Origin: Candidatus Denitrolinea symbiosum
GTDB taxonomy: Bacteria; Chloroflexota; Anaerolineae; Anaerolineales; Villigracilaceae
Assembly: GCA_017312345.1 (NCBI GenBank)
Contig: BLAA01000001.1
Location: 744,001 to 808,000 of the forward strand
Direction: 5' to 3'
DNA: 64,000 bases
Numbering within the stretch: position 1 is the first letter of the stretch; every line of letters starts with the position of its first letter. The notes under the pieces are model-generated. The model saw only the letters and a list, made by a program, of their open reading frames with translations. It did no database searches and was not told the origin of the DNA. Position numbers and translations under genes: made by a program. Shown here one piece after another: positions 25,035 to 32,752 of the stretch.

Positions 25035-25330
25035 GAATACGCCCCAGTCCATTGCAGGACGAGGGGCGTCTCGTGGTGCCACCTGCTTTTGCCAACCCCC
25101 TCCGCCCTGTCGGGCGCTTCCCCCATTTTCAGGGAAAATGGGGGAGGCTGGGTGGGGGTCAGCCTTAAGGTCGCGCTATCGGGCGAACCCGTCCCTCTTA
25201 CGTACCGCAAGATTGATCTTGCGCTACCCTGCGAGGGAATGAGGCAGAGTGGATTTCATCCGTTGGCGGGCCGCTTCGCACTACCCAGCGACTCTCTGAA
25301 CCGCTGCCGAATTACTCGTCTCTGCGCGTG
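25035..25330 (-). promoter_or_regulatory. T-box riboswitch upstream of serS
   Basis: The minus-strand leader contains the T-box core AGGTGGCACCACGAG (25084-25070) followed by a GC-rich hairpin with arms GACGCCCC/GGGGCGT (25071-25035). Upstream stems include a long TTTTCCC/GGGAAAA-type helix. A UCC codon followed by A (25253-25251), inside the Stem I region, is a candidate serine specifier. The terminal hairpin has a weak U-run (ATTCTATT), so control may not be purely transcriptional. Confidence 0.85.
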
Positions 25331-25336
25331 GGGATG

Positions 25337-25364
25337 ATTATATGCGGAGAGGGGAGGATGTCAA
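25337..25364 (-). promoter_or_regulatory. serS promoter
   Basis: Minus strand TTGACA (25364-25359), 16-base spacer, TATAAT (25342-25337). Confidence 0.85.
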
Positions 25365-25430
25365 GCGATTTTCCTACATTAAATATGACCTGCCTAAAGC
25401 CAGGAATTTTTTGCGCTGTAGCCAAAAATT

Positions 25431-25500
25431 ACCGTGAAGAACGCCAAGAGCGCGAAGTTAAGTAGGGTTCTTTGCGATCTTCGCGGGCTTTGCGGTTCAA
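25431..25500. repeat. Nonamer foldback element (CGCGAAG type)
   Basis: Left arm ACGCCAAGAGCGCGAAG; right arm complement reads ACCGCAAAGCCCGCGAAG then ATCGCAAAG. It lies in the 257-base gap between the serS promoter and the lipoprotein gene; the rest of that gap (25365-25430 and 25501-25582) shows nothing else. Confidence 0.8.
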
Positions 25501-25582
25501 TGGATTTGTTCAGCGTTGACATGAAATTCGCGTCATTGGCAACAGGAAAAGAGATGTTGATAAAGTCCATTGAACTAGCGCG

Positions 25583-25610
25583 TGGACAACCACATTCCGC
25601 TATTTATGCT
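25583..25610 (+). promoter_or_regulatory. Promoter of the fused lipoprotein gene, almost leaderless
   Basis: TGGACA, 16-base spacer, TATGCT; the -10 box ends 11 nt before ATG 25622, leaving a leader of only about 5 nt. Confidence 0.55.
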
Positions 25611-25621
25611 AGACTCCCCCC

Positions 25622-27193
25622 ATGCGCTCCACCCTCCTCCTCCTTTCCGCCCTCTGCCTCCTCCTCTCCTCCTGCGGACCCGCGTCCATCTCCGCCCCCG
25701 AATCTCCAACCCTGACGCCTAATCCCCCAACCTCCACCCCTGACACCTGGAACCTGACCCCTGACACTTGGAACCTGACACCTGAAACCCCGAACCTGAC
25801 ACCTGAACCCCCTACACCTGACACTTCCGATCCCCTGACCCCCTCCCAAAAAGACCGCCTCAACCAAACCGCGCAGACCTTCATCTCCGCCACGCAGGAG
25901 GAAGCCCTCGCCAAAGCGGAGAAGATCGGATTCGTCAAATACGCCGACCCGTCCAACATGTGCGGGCCGCTCTCCATCGCCGAACTGCGCGACGCCGGCC
26001 TCCTCAGCCGCTACGTGGACCCGCACGACTTCTGGCTCTTACGTCCCGACCTCAACGCGGAGACCATCCGCAAAACCTTCCCCGCCGAGCGCTTCGAGCA
26101 TTACCGCTTCAAACAGTCCATCGGCGAATTCGACTTCAGGGAATTTCCCCTCCAGGCGGGCGACTTCCTCTACCTCTACGCGGGCAAAGGCGGCACCTTC
26201 GAACACATCCTCACCGTCACCCGCGTGGACGAAACCGGGCGCGCCTACTCCGTCACCAACCTCAACACCCAGCCCTATCCCAACTACTACTACGTCATCC
26301 GCGAAGTGATGCTCTACGACCCCAACCAGCCGGGCGTCGGTCAATTCCACGATTGGACGGACGAATCCAAAAACAACTGGATCGGCCTCACCGGCTACGG
26401 CGGATTCGAACTCTGGCGCTTCAAAGTCCCCGTGCAGGATTTCTCCCCCGCCGAGATTCGACTCGCCGACAAACTGGACTCCGTCTTCGCGGAAGCGGGC
26501 GGCGACTGGCGCTCGGTCATCCTGGACCTCGAAGCGGGGCGCGTCGTCTACGACCGCCGCGGCGCCGACGCGGTCCACACCGCCTCGGTCATCAAGGTCC
26601 CCATCGCCATGCTGTTGTTCAAGAGCCTCGAAGCCAAAGGCGTCCCCGCGGACGAACTCTCCGCCTACATCAAATCGCACGGGAACGGATTCCTGCTCTC
26701 GCAGGCGCTCCACGACATGCTCGTCGTTTCGGACGAGAAAGCCACCGAAGACCTGCTCGAATACATCCGCGCGTCGCGGCTCAACATCCCCGCGATGCTG
26801 GACGATTGGGGCGCGCCGAACGTGAACGTGTCCAGCCGCCTCGCGCCCCTGGACGAGATCGCGCGTCTCCTCGCGGGGCTTTATCGGGGCGGGTTTATCC
26901 AGCCGCAGGCGCGGGAGATCATTCTAAAATTCATGTCTGAATACACCCCCAACGACGACACGCGGCTGGGCGTTTTAAGACCGCTCCTGCCCCCCGACGG
27001 AAAATTCTACAACAAGCGCGGCTCCATCACGGAGGGACGTCTCGTCATCGGCGACGCCGCCATCGTGACCTGGGACTCGCGCGCCTACGTCATCGTCATC
27101 TTCGGCTACCCCGGCGCGGGGACGACGAACGACGTCAAACTGGAGCAGGCTATTGAGGAGGCCGCCCGCGCCTTTTGGGAGTTTGCGAGGTAA
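25622..27193 (+). CDS. Lipoprotein: cysteine-peptidase-like domain fused to class A beta-lactamase-like domain
   Basis: A 523-residue lipoprotein. The signal peptide ends in a LLLSSC lipobox (Cys about 18) and is itself built of heptamer-like DNA. Residues 34-72 are a Pro/Thr linker encoded by CCTGACA-type heptamers. Residues 75-270 form a domain with NMCGPLS (candidate catalytic Cys) and FEHILTVTRVD (candidate His), a papain/C39/CHAP-like arrangement. Residues 285-523 resemble class A beta-lactamase-like serine hydrolases, with SVIK (SxxK, about 321) and a conserved helical core; no clear omega-loop EPEL or KTG motif is seen. A cell-wall remodelling or peptide-cleaving role outside the membrane is an inference. 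Confidence 0.8.
   Translation: MRSTLLLLSALCLLLSSCGPASISAPESPTLTPNPPTSTPDTWNLTPDTWNLTPETPNLTPEPPTPDTSDPLTPSQKDRLNQTAQTFISATQEEALAKAEKIGFVKYADPSNMCGPLSIAELRDAGLLSRYVDPHDFWLLRPDLNAETIRKTFPAERFEHYRFKQSIGEFDFREFPLQAGDFLYLYAGKGGTFEHILTVTRVDETGRAYSVTNLNTQPYPNYYYVIREVMLYDPNQPGVGQFHDWTDESKNNWIGLTGYGGFELWRFKVPVQDFSPAEIRLADKLDSVFAEAGGDWRSVILDLEAGRVVYDRRGADAVHTASVIKVPIAMLLFKSLEAKGVPADELSAYIKSHGNGFLLSQALHDMLVVSDEKATEDLLEYIRASRLNIPAMLDDWGAPNVNVSSRLAPLDEIARLLAGLYRGGFIQPQAREIILKFMSEYTPNDDTRLGVLRPLLPPDGKFYNKRGSITEGRLVIGDAAIVTWDSRAYVIVIFGYPGAGTTNDVKLEQAIEEAARAFWEFAR
25722..25835 (+). repeat. Heptamer tract CCTGACA/CCTGGAA encoding a linker
   Basis: About fifteen 7-mers of the CCTGACA, CCTGGAA, CCTGAAC kinds. 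In frame, they give a Thr-Pro-rich linker with 7-residue periodicity (LTPDTWN repeated). Confidence 0.85.
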
Positions 27194-27215
27194 GAGCGCG
27201 CTTCTTAACTCCCTT

Positions 27216-27275
27216 TTGTACACGGATTTTTGTAATGGCTCTATCCGTGAGAATCCACGTAATCTGTGTACAAGA
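27216..27275. repeat. Nonamer foldback element (CACGGAT type)
   Basis: TTGTACACGGATT faces AATCTGTGTACAA; inner arms are 9-mers around ATCCGTGAG/AATCCACGT. Lies between convergent genes, so it may also end transcription. Confidence 0.75.
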
Positions 27276-27312
27276 AACAGTCTCCCGAAGAAATGCCGCG
27301 GAGCCTGTCCAA

Positions 27313-28011
27313 TCACCCCAGTAACTTTGTCAACTGATCGAAGGAGACGATGACCTCGCAGCCGGGATCGGGGAAGAGTCCGCTCGGGTCGTAGAGAACC
27401 GGCCGAAGTCCCGCGCGGCGCGCCCCGACCGCGTCGGCGTAGTAGTTGTCGCCCACGTAGATCGTCTGCGCGGCGGATGTCCCGGCCCGGCGCAGGGCTT
27501 CCTCGAAGATGGCGAGGTCGGGTTTGAAGGCGTTCACCTCCCCGCCCGCCAGCGTGAAGTTAAAGTAGCCGTCCAGCCCCAGCCCTTTGAGTTCTTCGTC
27601 GAACGGGCGGGAGCGGTTGGAGACCATGCCGAGGTTGTAGCCCGCCGCCTTCAGCGCGGACAGAAGCGGGAAGACTTCCTCGGGGACGAAGGAGGTCGGC
27701 TTGTAGTTTTCGGCCATGTACGCGGAGAATTGCGGGGCGAGTTCCGCGGCCTGCTCGGGACGGCATCCCAAAGCGACCAGCCTGCGCCGCGCAAAGTTGG
27801 TCCAGAAACTGTCGTTCTCGAATTTCTGGCTGTCGGCCTGGATGTCGGGGGAGTTGGCGAAGTAGTAATGCTCCCAGCGCGCGGCGCGGGCGATGTCTTC
27901 CTCGTGGAGCGGCAGGCCGAGCGCCCGCGCGTATTCCACGAAGACCCGGCTGCCGGAGGGGTCGTTGTGACGAAGCGTGCCGTCGAGGTCGAAGAGGATG
28001 GATTTGATCAT
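27313..28011 (-). CDS. HAD superfamily hydrolase
   Basis: A 232-residue phosphatase-type protein. Motif I ILFDLDGTLRHND (nucleophile Asp about residue 8), motif II MVSNRS (about 129), motif III Lys in FKPDLAIFEEALRRAG (about 163) and motif IV IYVGDNYYADAVGARRAG (about 188) are all present. A helical cap of C1 type lies between motifs I and II. Substrate not predictable; members of this size include phosphoglycolate- and nucleotide-type phosphatases. A TTTTGAA heptamer tract separates it from moaA on the same strand. Confidence 0.92.
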   Translation of the reverse strand: MIKSILFDLDGTLRHNDPSGSRVFVEYARALGLPLHEEDIARAARWEHYYFANSPDIQADSQKFENDSFWTNFARRRLVALGCRPEQAAELAPQFSAYMAENYKPTSFVPEEVFPLLSALKAAGYNLGMVSNRSRPFDEELKGLGLDGYFNFTLAGGEVNAFKPDLAIFEEALRRAGTSAAQTIYVGDNYYADAVGARRAGLRPVLYDPSGLFPDPGCEVIVSFDQLTKLLG

Positions 28012-28032
28012 AAATTTTGAATTTTGAATTTA
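28012..28032. repeat. Heptamer tract TTTTGAA
   Basis: TTTTGAA TTTTGAA TTT between moaA and the HAD gene. Confidence 0.65.
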
Positions 28033-29010
28033 CCCGCCGATCTCGTTCATCGCGCGGTTGAGGGGGATGAGGCCCTCGGCGAGGGCGTGTCCCCAGGGCT
28101 TGTGCCACACGCCGTCGAGGATGATGGCGCGCAGTTCGTCGAGCGTGGCGCCGGCGCGCAGGGGCGTGAGCAGGTCCACTTCCTTTTCGCGCAGCAGGCA
28201 GAGACGCAGGCGGCCGTCCGCGGTGAGGCGGGCGCGGTTGCAGGTGGAGCAGAAAGGCACGGTGACGGAGGAGATGAGTCCCACTTCGCCTTTGGCGTTG
28301 GGGAGTTTGAAGAGGCGCGTCTCGCCGTCCAGTTTGCCGCCGTTCGCCACTTGCAGGTCGCCGAGGGAATCTTCGATGCGCTCCCGAATCTCCTGCGCGG
28401 TGACGGTTTGTTGGGTCTGGAGTTCCGTCACTCCGGCGAAGGGCATCATCTCGATGAAGCGCACCTGCCAGGGATGCTCCAGCGTGAGGCGGGCGAGGTT
28501 CGCCGCGTCGTCTTCGTTGTAGCCGCGGACGATGACCGCGTTGATCTTGATGGGAGTCAAGCCGGCGGCTTCAGCGGCGTGGATTCCCTGCCAGACGTCG
28601 TCGAATTTGCCCCAGCGCGTCAGCCGCTTGAATTTTTCGGGGTTGAGCGTGTCGAGCGAGACGTTGACCCGTTCGAGGCCCGCGTCGGCGAGGGGTTGGG
28701 CCAGCTTTGGGAGGAGTACCCCGTTCGTCGTCATGGAAACGGAGCGGATGCCCTCGACGCTGGCGATGCCGCGCACGATGTCCACGATGTGGGCGCGGAC
28801 GGTCGGCTCGCCGCCCGTCAGTCGGATTTTGTCGAATCCCAGCGAGGCGAACAGCCGCGTGAGCAGGAGGATTTCGTCGTCCTGCATCAATTCCGCGTTG
28901 GGACGGAAGACCTGGTCTTCGGGCATACAGTAAACGCAGCGCAGGTTGCAGTGGTCGGTGAGGCTGATTCGCAAATAGTGGATGTTGCGTCCAAAACGGT
29001 CAATAGCCAT
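28030..29010 (-). CDS. moaA: GTP 3',8-cyclase MoaA
   Basis: A 326-residue radical SAM enzyme that starts molybdenum-cofactor synthesis by converting GTP to 3',8-cyclo-GTP. The N-terminal cluster motif is SLTDHCNLRCVYCMPE (CxxxCxxC, about residues 18-32), and the second [4Fe-4S] cluster is bound by the C-terminal cysteines in PFCSTCNRARLTADGRLRLCL (about 252-272). The protein ends in the Gly-Gly tail characteristic of MoaA. No other moa genes are adjacent. A TATAAT box ends 8 nt before the start codon, suggesting a leaderless transcript. Confidence 0.97.
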   Translation of the reverse strand: MAIDRFGRNIHYLRISLTDHCNLRCVYCMPEDQVFRPNAELMQDDEILLLTRLFASLGFDKIRLTGGEPTVRAHIVDIVRGIASVEGIRSVSMTTNGVLLPKLAQPLADAGLERVNVSLDTLNPEKFKRLTRWGKFDDVWQGIHAAEAAGLTPIKINAVIVRGYNEDDAANLARLTLEHPWQVRFIEMMPFAGVTELQTQQTVTAQEIRERIEDSLGDLQVANGGKLDGETRLFKLPNAKGEVGLISSVTVPFCSTCNRARLTADGRLRLCLLREKEVDLLTPLRAGATLDELRAIILDGVWHKPWGHALAEGLIPLNRAMNEIGG

Positions 29011-29018
29011 AGGCGTTC

Positions 29019-29024
29019 ATTATA
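29019..29024 (-). promoter_or_regulatory. -10 box of moaA (leaderless type)
   Basis: Minus-strand TATAAT with 8 nt between it and ATG 29010; transcription would begin at or within a base or two of the start codon. Confidence 0.6.
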
Positions 29025-29077
29025 TCCAGAACGGCAAAGAGGGCAATTCAAAAATTCGCCGCGCGGCAGGTCAGTTT

Positions 29078-29485
29078 CTACTTCAGCCATTTTTCTATGG
29101 AGCGACGCGTGTACGCGTCCAGTTCCAGCGTCAGGGCCTTCTGCGGTTCCGCCCAGATAAATCCCTCGGCTTCGTCGTTGAGTTGCGGCTTGCTCCCGTC
29201 GGTCTTGCAGGCGAAGTCGAAAAAGATGAAGTGACGTTTTTTCCAGAAAGCGGGATCGTAGATGAATTGCTGGAACATGATGAACTCGATGTCGTATACG
29301 TCCAGCCCGGTCTCCTCCTTCACCTCACGGACGAGGGCCTCCTCCAGCCGCTCGCCCAATTCCACGTGCCCGCCGGGGACGACGTACAAGCCGGGAAATT
29401 TGTGACTTTGCAGCAGCAGGAGTTCGCCTTTGCTGTTGAAAATGAACGCGCCGACAGTCGGTTCGGGGAAGGTCTGTTCGGGCAT
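29078..29485 (-). CDS. NUDIX hydrolase
   Basis: A 135-residue NUDIX-fold hydrolase. The NUDIX box is GGHVELGERLEEALVREVKEETGLDV (Gx5Ex7REUxEExGU pattern, about residues 36-61), with the metal-binding glutamates present. It most likely cleaves a nucleoside diphosphate linked to another moiety; the exact substrate is open. ATG 29485 begins 1 nt after the vapC stop, so it is probably translated from the same transcript; an upstream ATG at 29521 would overlap vapC and add atypical residues. Confidence 0.9.
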   Translation of the reverse strand: MPEQTFPEPTVGAFIFNSKGELLLLQSHKFPGLYVVPGGHVELGERLEEALVREVKEETGLDVYDIEFIMFQQFIYDPAFWKKRHFIFFDFACKTDGSKPQLNDEAEGFIWAEPQKALTLELDAYTRRSIEKWLK

Positions 29486-29486
29486 G

Positions 29487-29954
29487 TTATTCGAAGTCTC
29501 CAATCCATTTGATCCAGTCAATATTCAGGGCGCGCGTAGAATCCACGAGTCGTTTGTCCGCCGTCCAAAGCTCCGCGTTCAAATGTTCGGCGAGGGCGAG
29601 ATAAGAGGCATCGTATGCCCTGACCTGTCCGATTCTCTGCGCCCAGTCAAGCGTATTGTGCAGAAGGTCAAAATTCATTGCGTACGAGGCAACTTCAATA
29701 TTCTTGAGGTCGTCAATCGCCTGATGAGCCTGCTCGGTGGAAATTTCTTTGCGATAAACGTATTGCCGAACGACAGAAGTTACTTCCGCCCACCACCACT
29801 CGGGGACATAAATTTTGTCTTTGTTTTCGTGCCAGCGCTCCAAAAGCGCCGGCACAGCTTCCAAGCCGCGAATTGCCAGTACCGCTCCCGCTCCCAGGCC
29901 AGCGTCAATTACCACGATGGCGGGCGAGGTCTTCGATGGCGCTGAGTAACTCAT
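29487..29954 (-). CDS. vapC: PIN-domain toxin (VapC-like)
   Basis: A 155-residue PIN-domain RNase. Acidic active-site positions are visible: VVIDAG (first Asp, about residue 16), Glu in VPEWWWAEV (about 52), and the late pair in YDASYLALAEHLNAELWTADKRLVD (Asp about 115 and 133). The family usually cleaves tRNA or rRNA loops and is held inactive by the partner antitoxin. Its start lies 50 nt inside the antitoxin gene. Apparently intact. Confidence 0.85.
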   Translation of the reverse strand: MSYSAPSKTSPAIVVIDAGLGAGAVLAIRGLEAVPALLERWHENKDKIYVPEWWWAEVTSVVRQYVYRKEISTEQAHQAIDDLKNIEVASYAMNFDLLHNTLDWAQRIGQVRAYDASYLALAEHLNAELWTADKRLVDSTRALNIDWIKWIGDFE

Positions 29955-30243
29955 TCTCCCTTTCCTCTCGCATTTGATGAATCAATTCCACAACGTCAAT
30001 TTCAATGGGTTTTCCGCCGCGCTTTCGCAGCATTTCCTCACGGTGTTGCCGGATGATCTCCAAGCCTCTGCGCCGACGTTCCCATTGATCTTCCTGAGTC
30101 TTCGCGACGACGTATTCCGCCACCGCCTCGCGCACCACGTCGGAGACGCTTCGCCCTTCGCTGGCGGCGATTTCGGTCAATTTTTTGTGCTGCTCAGGCT
30201 CCAGAAGGATTTGAGCGCGGTATTTTTGTCCAGTTATAGCCAT
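29905..30243 (-). CDS. vapB: Ribbon-helix-helix antitoxin (VapB-like)
   Basis: A 112-residue protein with an N-terminal ribbon-helix-helix DNA-binding pattern (KYRAQILLEPEQHKKLTEIAASEGRSVSDVVREAVAEY) and a charged helical C-terminus that would wrap the PIN toxin. ATG 30243 is preceded by TTTTGGAGG. It overlaps vapC by 50 nt. Longer upstream reading in this frame runs against the EamA gene and is not used. Confidence 0.85.
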   Translation of the reverse strand: MAITGQKYRAQILLEPEQHKKLTEIAASEGRSVSDVVREAVAEYVVAKTQEDQWERRRRGLEIIRQHREEMLRKRGGKPIEIDVVELIHQMREERENELLSAIEDLARHRGN

Positions 30244-30260
30244 AGGGACCTCCAAAAGGG

Positions 30261-30290
30261 AGTATACACCTACGCCTACACCTGTGTCAA
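30261..30290 (-). promoter_or_regulatory. vapBC promoter with direct repeats in the spacer
   Basis: Minus strand TTGACA, 18-base spacer, TATACT. The spacer contains the direct repeats GGTGTA and GGCGTA/GGTGTA, a possible autoregulatory site. Confidence 0.7.
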
Positions 30291-31109
30291 TCAGCCGAAC
30301 AGCGCGATCAACGAAATCCCCGCGAAGATGACGCCCGCGCCGAGCAGGCGGTACCCGCCCATCTTCTCGCCGAGGAACCTCCAGCCGAAGAACGCGCCGA
30401 TCACCACGCTGACCTCGCGCATGGCTTCCGAGTAATTGAGCGGCGCGAACGAGTAGGCGAAGAGGGCGGTTGTGTAGGCGGTCACCCCCAGCGCGCCGCC
30501 GAGGATCAGCGCCCAGCGTTGTCCGCGCCAGGCTCGGGCGAAGGAATCCCATCCGAAGCGGCGACCCACCACGGGCGTCGTCAGAAGCGGGACGCCCGCA
30601 AACATCGTAAGCGCGTAGGGCAGGGACGCCGTCGGATGCGCTTTGACCGCCGTCCCGTCCACGATGGTGTAGACGGAGATGAGAAAGGCCACGCCGAGCG
30701 CGAGGAAAATCCCTTTGAGGCCCGGCTTGTTTTCGCGGTTGTCGAGCAGGGCGGTCGAGCCGATGACGATCATGCCGACGATGATGAGCAGGATGCCGAA
30801 CAGCCCGCCCGTCGTCGGGATTTCGCGCAGGAACAGCGCCGCCCAGATCGTCACCAGGGCGGGCGCGGCGCCGCGCGCGATGGGATAGATCAGCGAAAAG
30901 TCGTGGTCGGTGTAAGCGGCCATGAGGAGTAGGAAGTACAGCGTTTCGAGGACGATGCTGGCGGCGGCGAAGGGCCACATGGCGCGGGGCGGCAGGCCGG
31001 TAAAAAAGAGGGCGACGACAGCCGCCGCGCCTCCGAGCAAGACCTGCCAGTTCATGGCGATGTATTTGACCTCGGACTGTTTGAGGATGAGGTTCCACAG
31101 CGCGTGCAT
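30291..31109 (-). CDS. EamA/DMT family transporter
   Basis: A 10-helix permease of the drug/metabolite transporter superfamily built of two EamA repeats (residues about 1-125 and 140-272). Characteristic pieces are the N-terminal MHALWNLILKQ and the helix-10 region YRLLGAGVIFAGISLIAL. The listed ATG 31109 falls inside what should be the first helix: the frame is open upstream to a stop at about 31160 and would add TPPLAVVLLLVSAL, so translation probably begins at a non-ATG codon near 31130. Substrate unknown. A terminator-like hairpin lies in the leader. Confidence 0.8.
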   Translation of the reverse strand: MHALWNLILKQSEVKYIAMNWQVLLGGAAAVVALFFTGLPPRAMWPFAAASIVLETLYFLLLMAAYTDHDFSLIYPIARGAAPALVTIWAALFLREIPTTGGLFGILLIIVGMIVIGSTALLDNRENKPGLKGIFLALGVAFLISVYTIVDGTAVKAHPTASLPYALTMFAGVPLLTTPVVGRRFGWDSFARAWRGQRWALILGGALGVTAYTTALFAYSFAPLNYSEAMREVSVVIGAFFGWRFLGEKMGGYRLLGAGVIFAGISLIALFG

Positions 31110-31173
31110 GAGCGCGGAGACGAGCAGGAGGACGACGGCGAGAGGAGGCGTGGTTCACCTTGACGGGAGGCGC

Positions 31174-31208
31174 GAAAAAACCGACGGGTTCTCTTTGAAG
31201 CCGTCGGT
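31174..31208 (-). terminator. Terminator-like hairpin in the EamA leader (possible attenuator)
   Basis: Minus strand CCGACGG/CCGTCGG stem, 14-base loop, followed by TTTTTTC, about 45 nt downstream of a TTATACTT -10-like box and upstream of the EamA coding region. Confidence 0.6.
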
Positions 31209-31287
31209 CCGTGATTCGCGGTTGCGGGTTGGGACGGGTCGCATCCCGCAAGTATAACGGGAAAAGGTAAGGCGAAATTATCTTACC

Positions 31288-31521
31288 TTATCCAGCCCAT
31301 CCAAGTTGCTCCAGGCGTTCCGCCAGCCACATTTTGATCACGGATTGCCGCGTCACGCCCAGTTTGCGCGCTTCGCGATCCAACGCGGTGATCATCCACA
31401 TGGGGAAGTCCACATTGACGCGCTTTTGCTCCAACGCGGGGCGGCGGGCCTGGGAAAGATCCAAGTCGGCCAGAATATTCTGGTTATCGTCAAATTTTTT
31501 GTCCAGTTCAGATGCCTTCAT
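31288..31521 (-). CDS. brnA: BrnA-like antitoxin
   Basis: A 77-residue protein with a C-terminal ribbon-helix-helix region, VNVDFPMWMITALDREARKLGVTRQSVIKMWLAERL, and an N-terminal charged arm, as in BrnA antitoxins. It starts 14 nt inside the preceding brnT frame, the usual order (toxin first). The normal promoter and operator now lie on the far side of the IS element (32750-32767), so its expression must be altered. Confidence 0.8.
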   Translation of the reverse strand: MKASELDKKFDDNQNILADLDLSQARRPALEQKRVNVDFPMWMITALDREARKLGVTRQSVIKMWLAERLEQLGWAG

Positions 31522-31753
31522 AGAGTTCTACCTCCTCATCGCGAGCGCGTCTGACAGAGATGATCCGAATATTTGCGTCGCGATACGTGATAATTGCGGA
31601 CCAAACTTTGCCATTAATTTGACCGATCAAAAGATTTCTCGGTTCATCTACAGTTCTGGCTGGGATTTCAAGACGATTTTCATCCAGCCACAATGCTTGC
31701 GCCTCGACAAAGTCAATGCCATGTTTTTGGCGATTTGATTCATTTTGGCTCAT
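31508..31753 (-). pseudogene. brnT: BrnT toxin, 5' end removed by the IS insertion
   Basis: RelE-fold BrnT-type toxin lacking its first nine codons. From NESNRQKHGIDFVEAQALW onward the family is intact (Arg and His residues conserved, C-terminal IISVRRARDEEVELYE). The missing N-terminus, MNFEFDPTK, is found at 32752-32720 beyond the IS. The IS terminal repeat supplies an in-frame ATG at 31753, which would give Met-Ser-Gln in place of the first beta strand. It is probably inactive. Confidence 0.85.
31739..31746. repeat. Target-site duplication, left copy
   Basis: TTCATTTT, identical to 32720-32727. Confidence 0.9.
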
Positions 31754-32719
31754 GTTCAGAACAAGTGATTCGGTAGAATAGGGGCATGGACTTTCCAATT
31801 GTTGAACTCATGGATCGAGATGCATGTACGGTCTGGCTAACCGAGCATTTTCATCCCGATGGATTGAAATGCCCACATTGTAAAGCTGGTCTTGAGCAGG
31901 CGACTCGATTTCGTAAGACCAAACAAAGCGGTCTGATTGTATATCGGTGCAAAGCCTGTCGTGGCATCTACAATCTCTACAGCGGAACTGCGTTTGAAGG
32001 AAGACACTTCACTCCTGAGCAAACTATCCTTTTCATTCGCGAGGTGGTGCAGGGGAAGCCAACGGCGAAGTTGTCGCGAGAATTGAGCATCAGTCGCACA
32101 ACCGGGCTGACCGTGAGGCATCTGCTTCAGGCGAATGCCAAGAAGGAACAAGCGACCAAACCCTTGAGCGATCTGGAAGTCGAAACCGACGAAATGTTCC
32201 AGAACGCGGGGGAAAAAAGGAGAGTGGCACGGCGATCCGCAGGATCCGCCTCGCAAACGAGCCAATAAACGGCGCGGGCGAGGGACGTATGCGAATGATC
32301 GTCCGCCGGTCTGCGCAGTGATTGGGCGCGAAACGCGCCAAGTGCGGATCCAAGTGATGCCAGATACAAAAGGCGATAGCTTGTGTCCATTTGTCGAGAA
32401 CTTTACCAGACCAGAAGCGACGCTCTACACAGATGAATACGACAGTTACAATCGCTTACAACGCGTGCGTCACACCGTCTGTCATGGAAAGAATGAATAT
32501 GCACGTGATGACGATGGAGATGGCGTTCGGGAAGTCCACGTCAACTCCAACGAAGGCGGCTGGACAGGGTTGCGTAATTTCTTGCGACCCTATCGCGGTG
32601 TTCATAAAGCATACTTGTCAGGCTATGCCGCCATCCACGAATTGGCTGTGAACCATAAACGCATCTCGCCGAGTCTCGTCGCTAAACTGGTCCGTAATCA
32701 CTTGTTCTGAACATGAGCC
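31747..32719 (+). mobile_element. IS1595-family insertion sequence
   Basis: A 973-bp element bounded by perfect 24-bp terminal inverted repeats (31747-31770 and 32696-32719, outer bases GGCTCATGTTCAG) and an 8-bp target duplication TTCATTTT. It carries one transposase gene with a zinc-ribbon N-terminus and an ISXO2/IS1595-type catalytic core; 8-bp duplications fit that family. The insertion splits brnT. The perfect ends suggest a recent event. Confidence 0.95.
31786..32710 (+). pseudogene. IS1595-type transposase, frameshifted at an A6 run
   Basis: The N-terminal half (from ATG 31786) has a zinc ribbon LKCPHCK...YRCKACRGIYN and the first catalytic Asp region VETDEMFQNAGEK. At the A6 run 32213-32218 the frame is lost; reading resumes one base later as GEWHGDPQDPPRKRANKR and continues through YTDEYDSYN (second Asp) and HVNSNEGGWTGLRNFLRPYRG to TGA 32710. 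Rejoined length is about 308 residues, normal for the family. Either a true 1-base insertion, slippage-controlled expression, or an assembly error in the homopolymer. Confidence 0.85.
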
Positions 32720-32727
32720 TTCATTTT
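32720..32727. repeat. Target-site duplication, right copy
   Basis: TTCATTTT directly after the right terminal inverted repeat. Confidence 0.9.
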
Positions 32728-32752
32728 TGGTCGGATCAAACTCAAAATTCAT
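32720..32752 (-). pseudogene. brnT: Detached 5' end of brnT
   Basis: ATG 32752 starts MNFEFDPTKNE, which joins exactly across the IS (counting the duplicated 8 bp once) to NESNRQKHG at 31746. This is the family's usual FEWD/FEFDxxK opening. Confidence 0.85.

Noticed and set aside
29905..31251. 448-codon minus-strand frame as one large protein
   Set aside because: Only the last 112 codons match an antitoxin; the rest is the shadow of the EamA gene.
32213..32218. Classical -1 programmed frameshift in the transposase
   Set aside because: The required shift is +1 (one base skipped), and the zero-frame codons GAA-AAA-AGG do not fit a slippery heptamer read as A-AAA-AAG.
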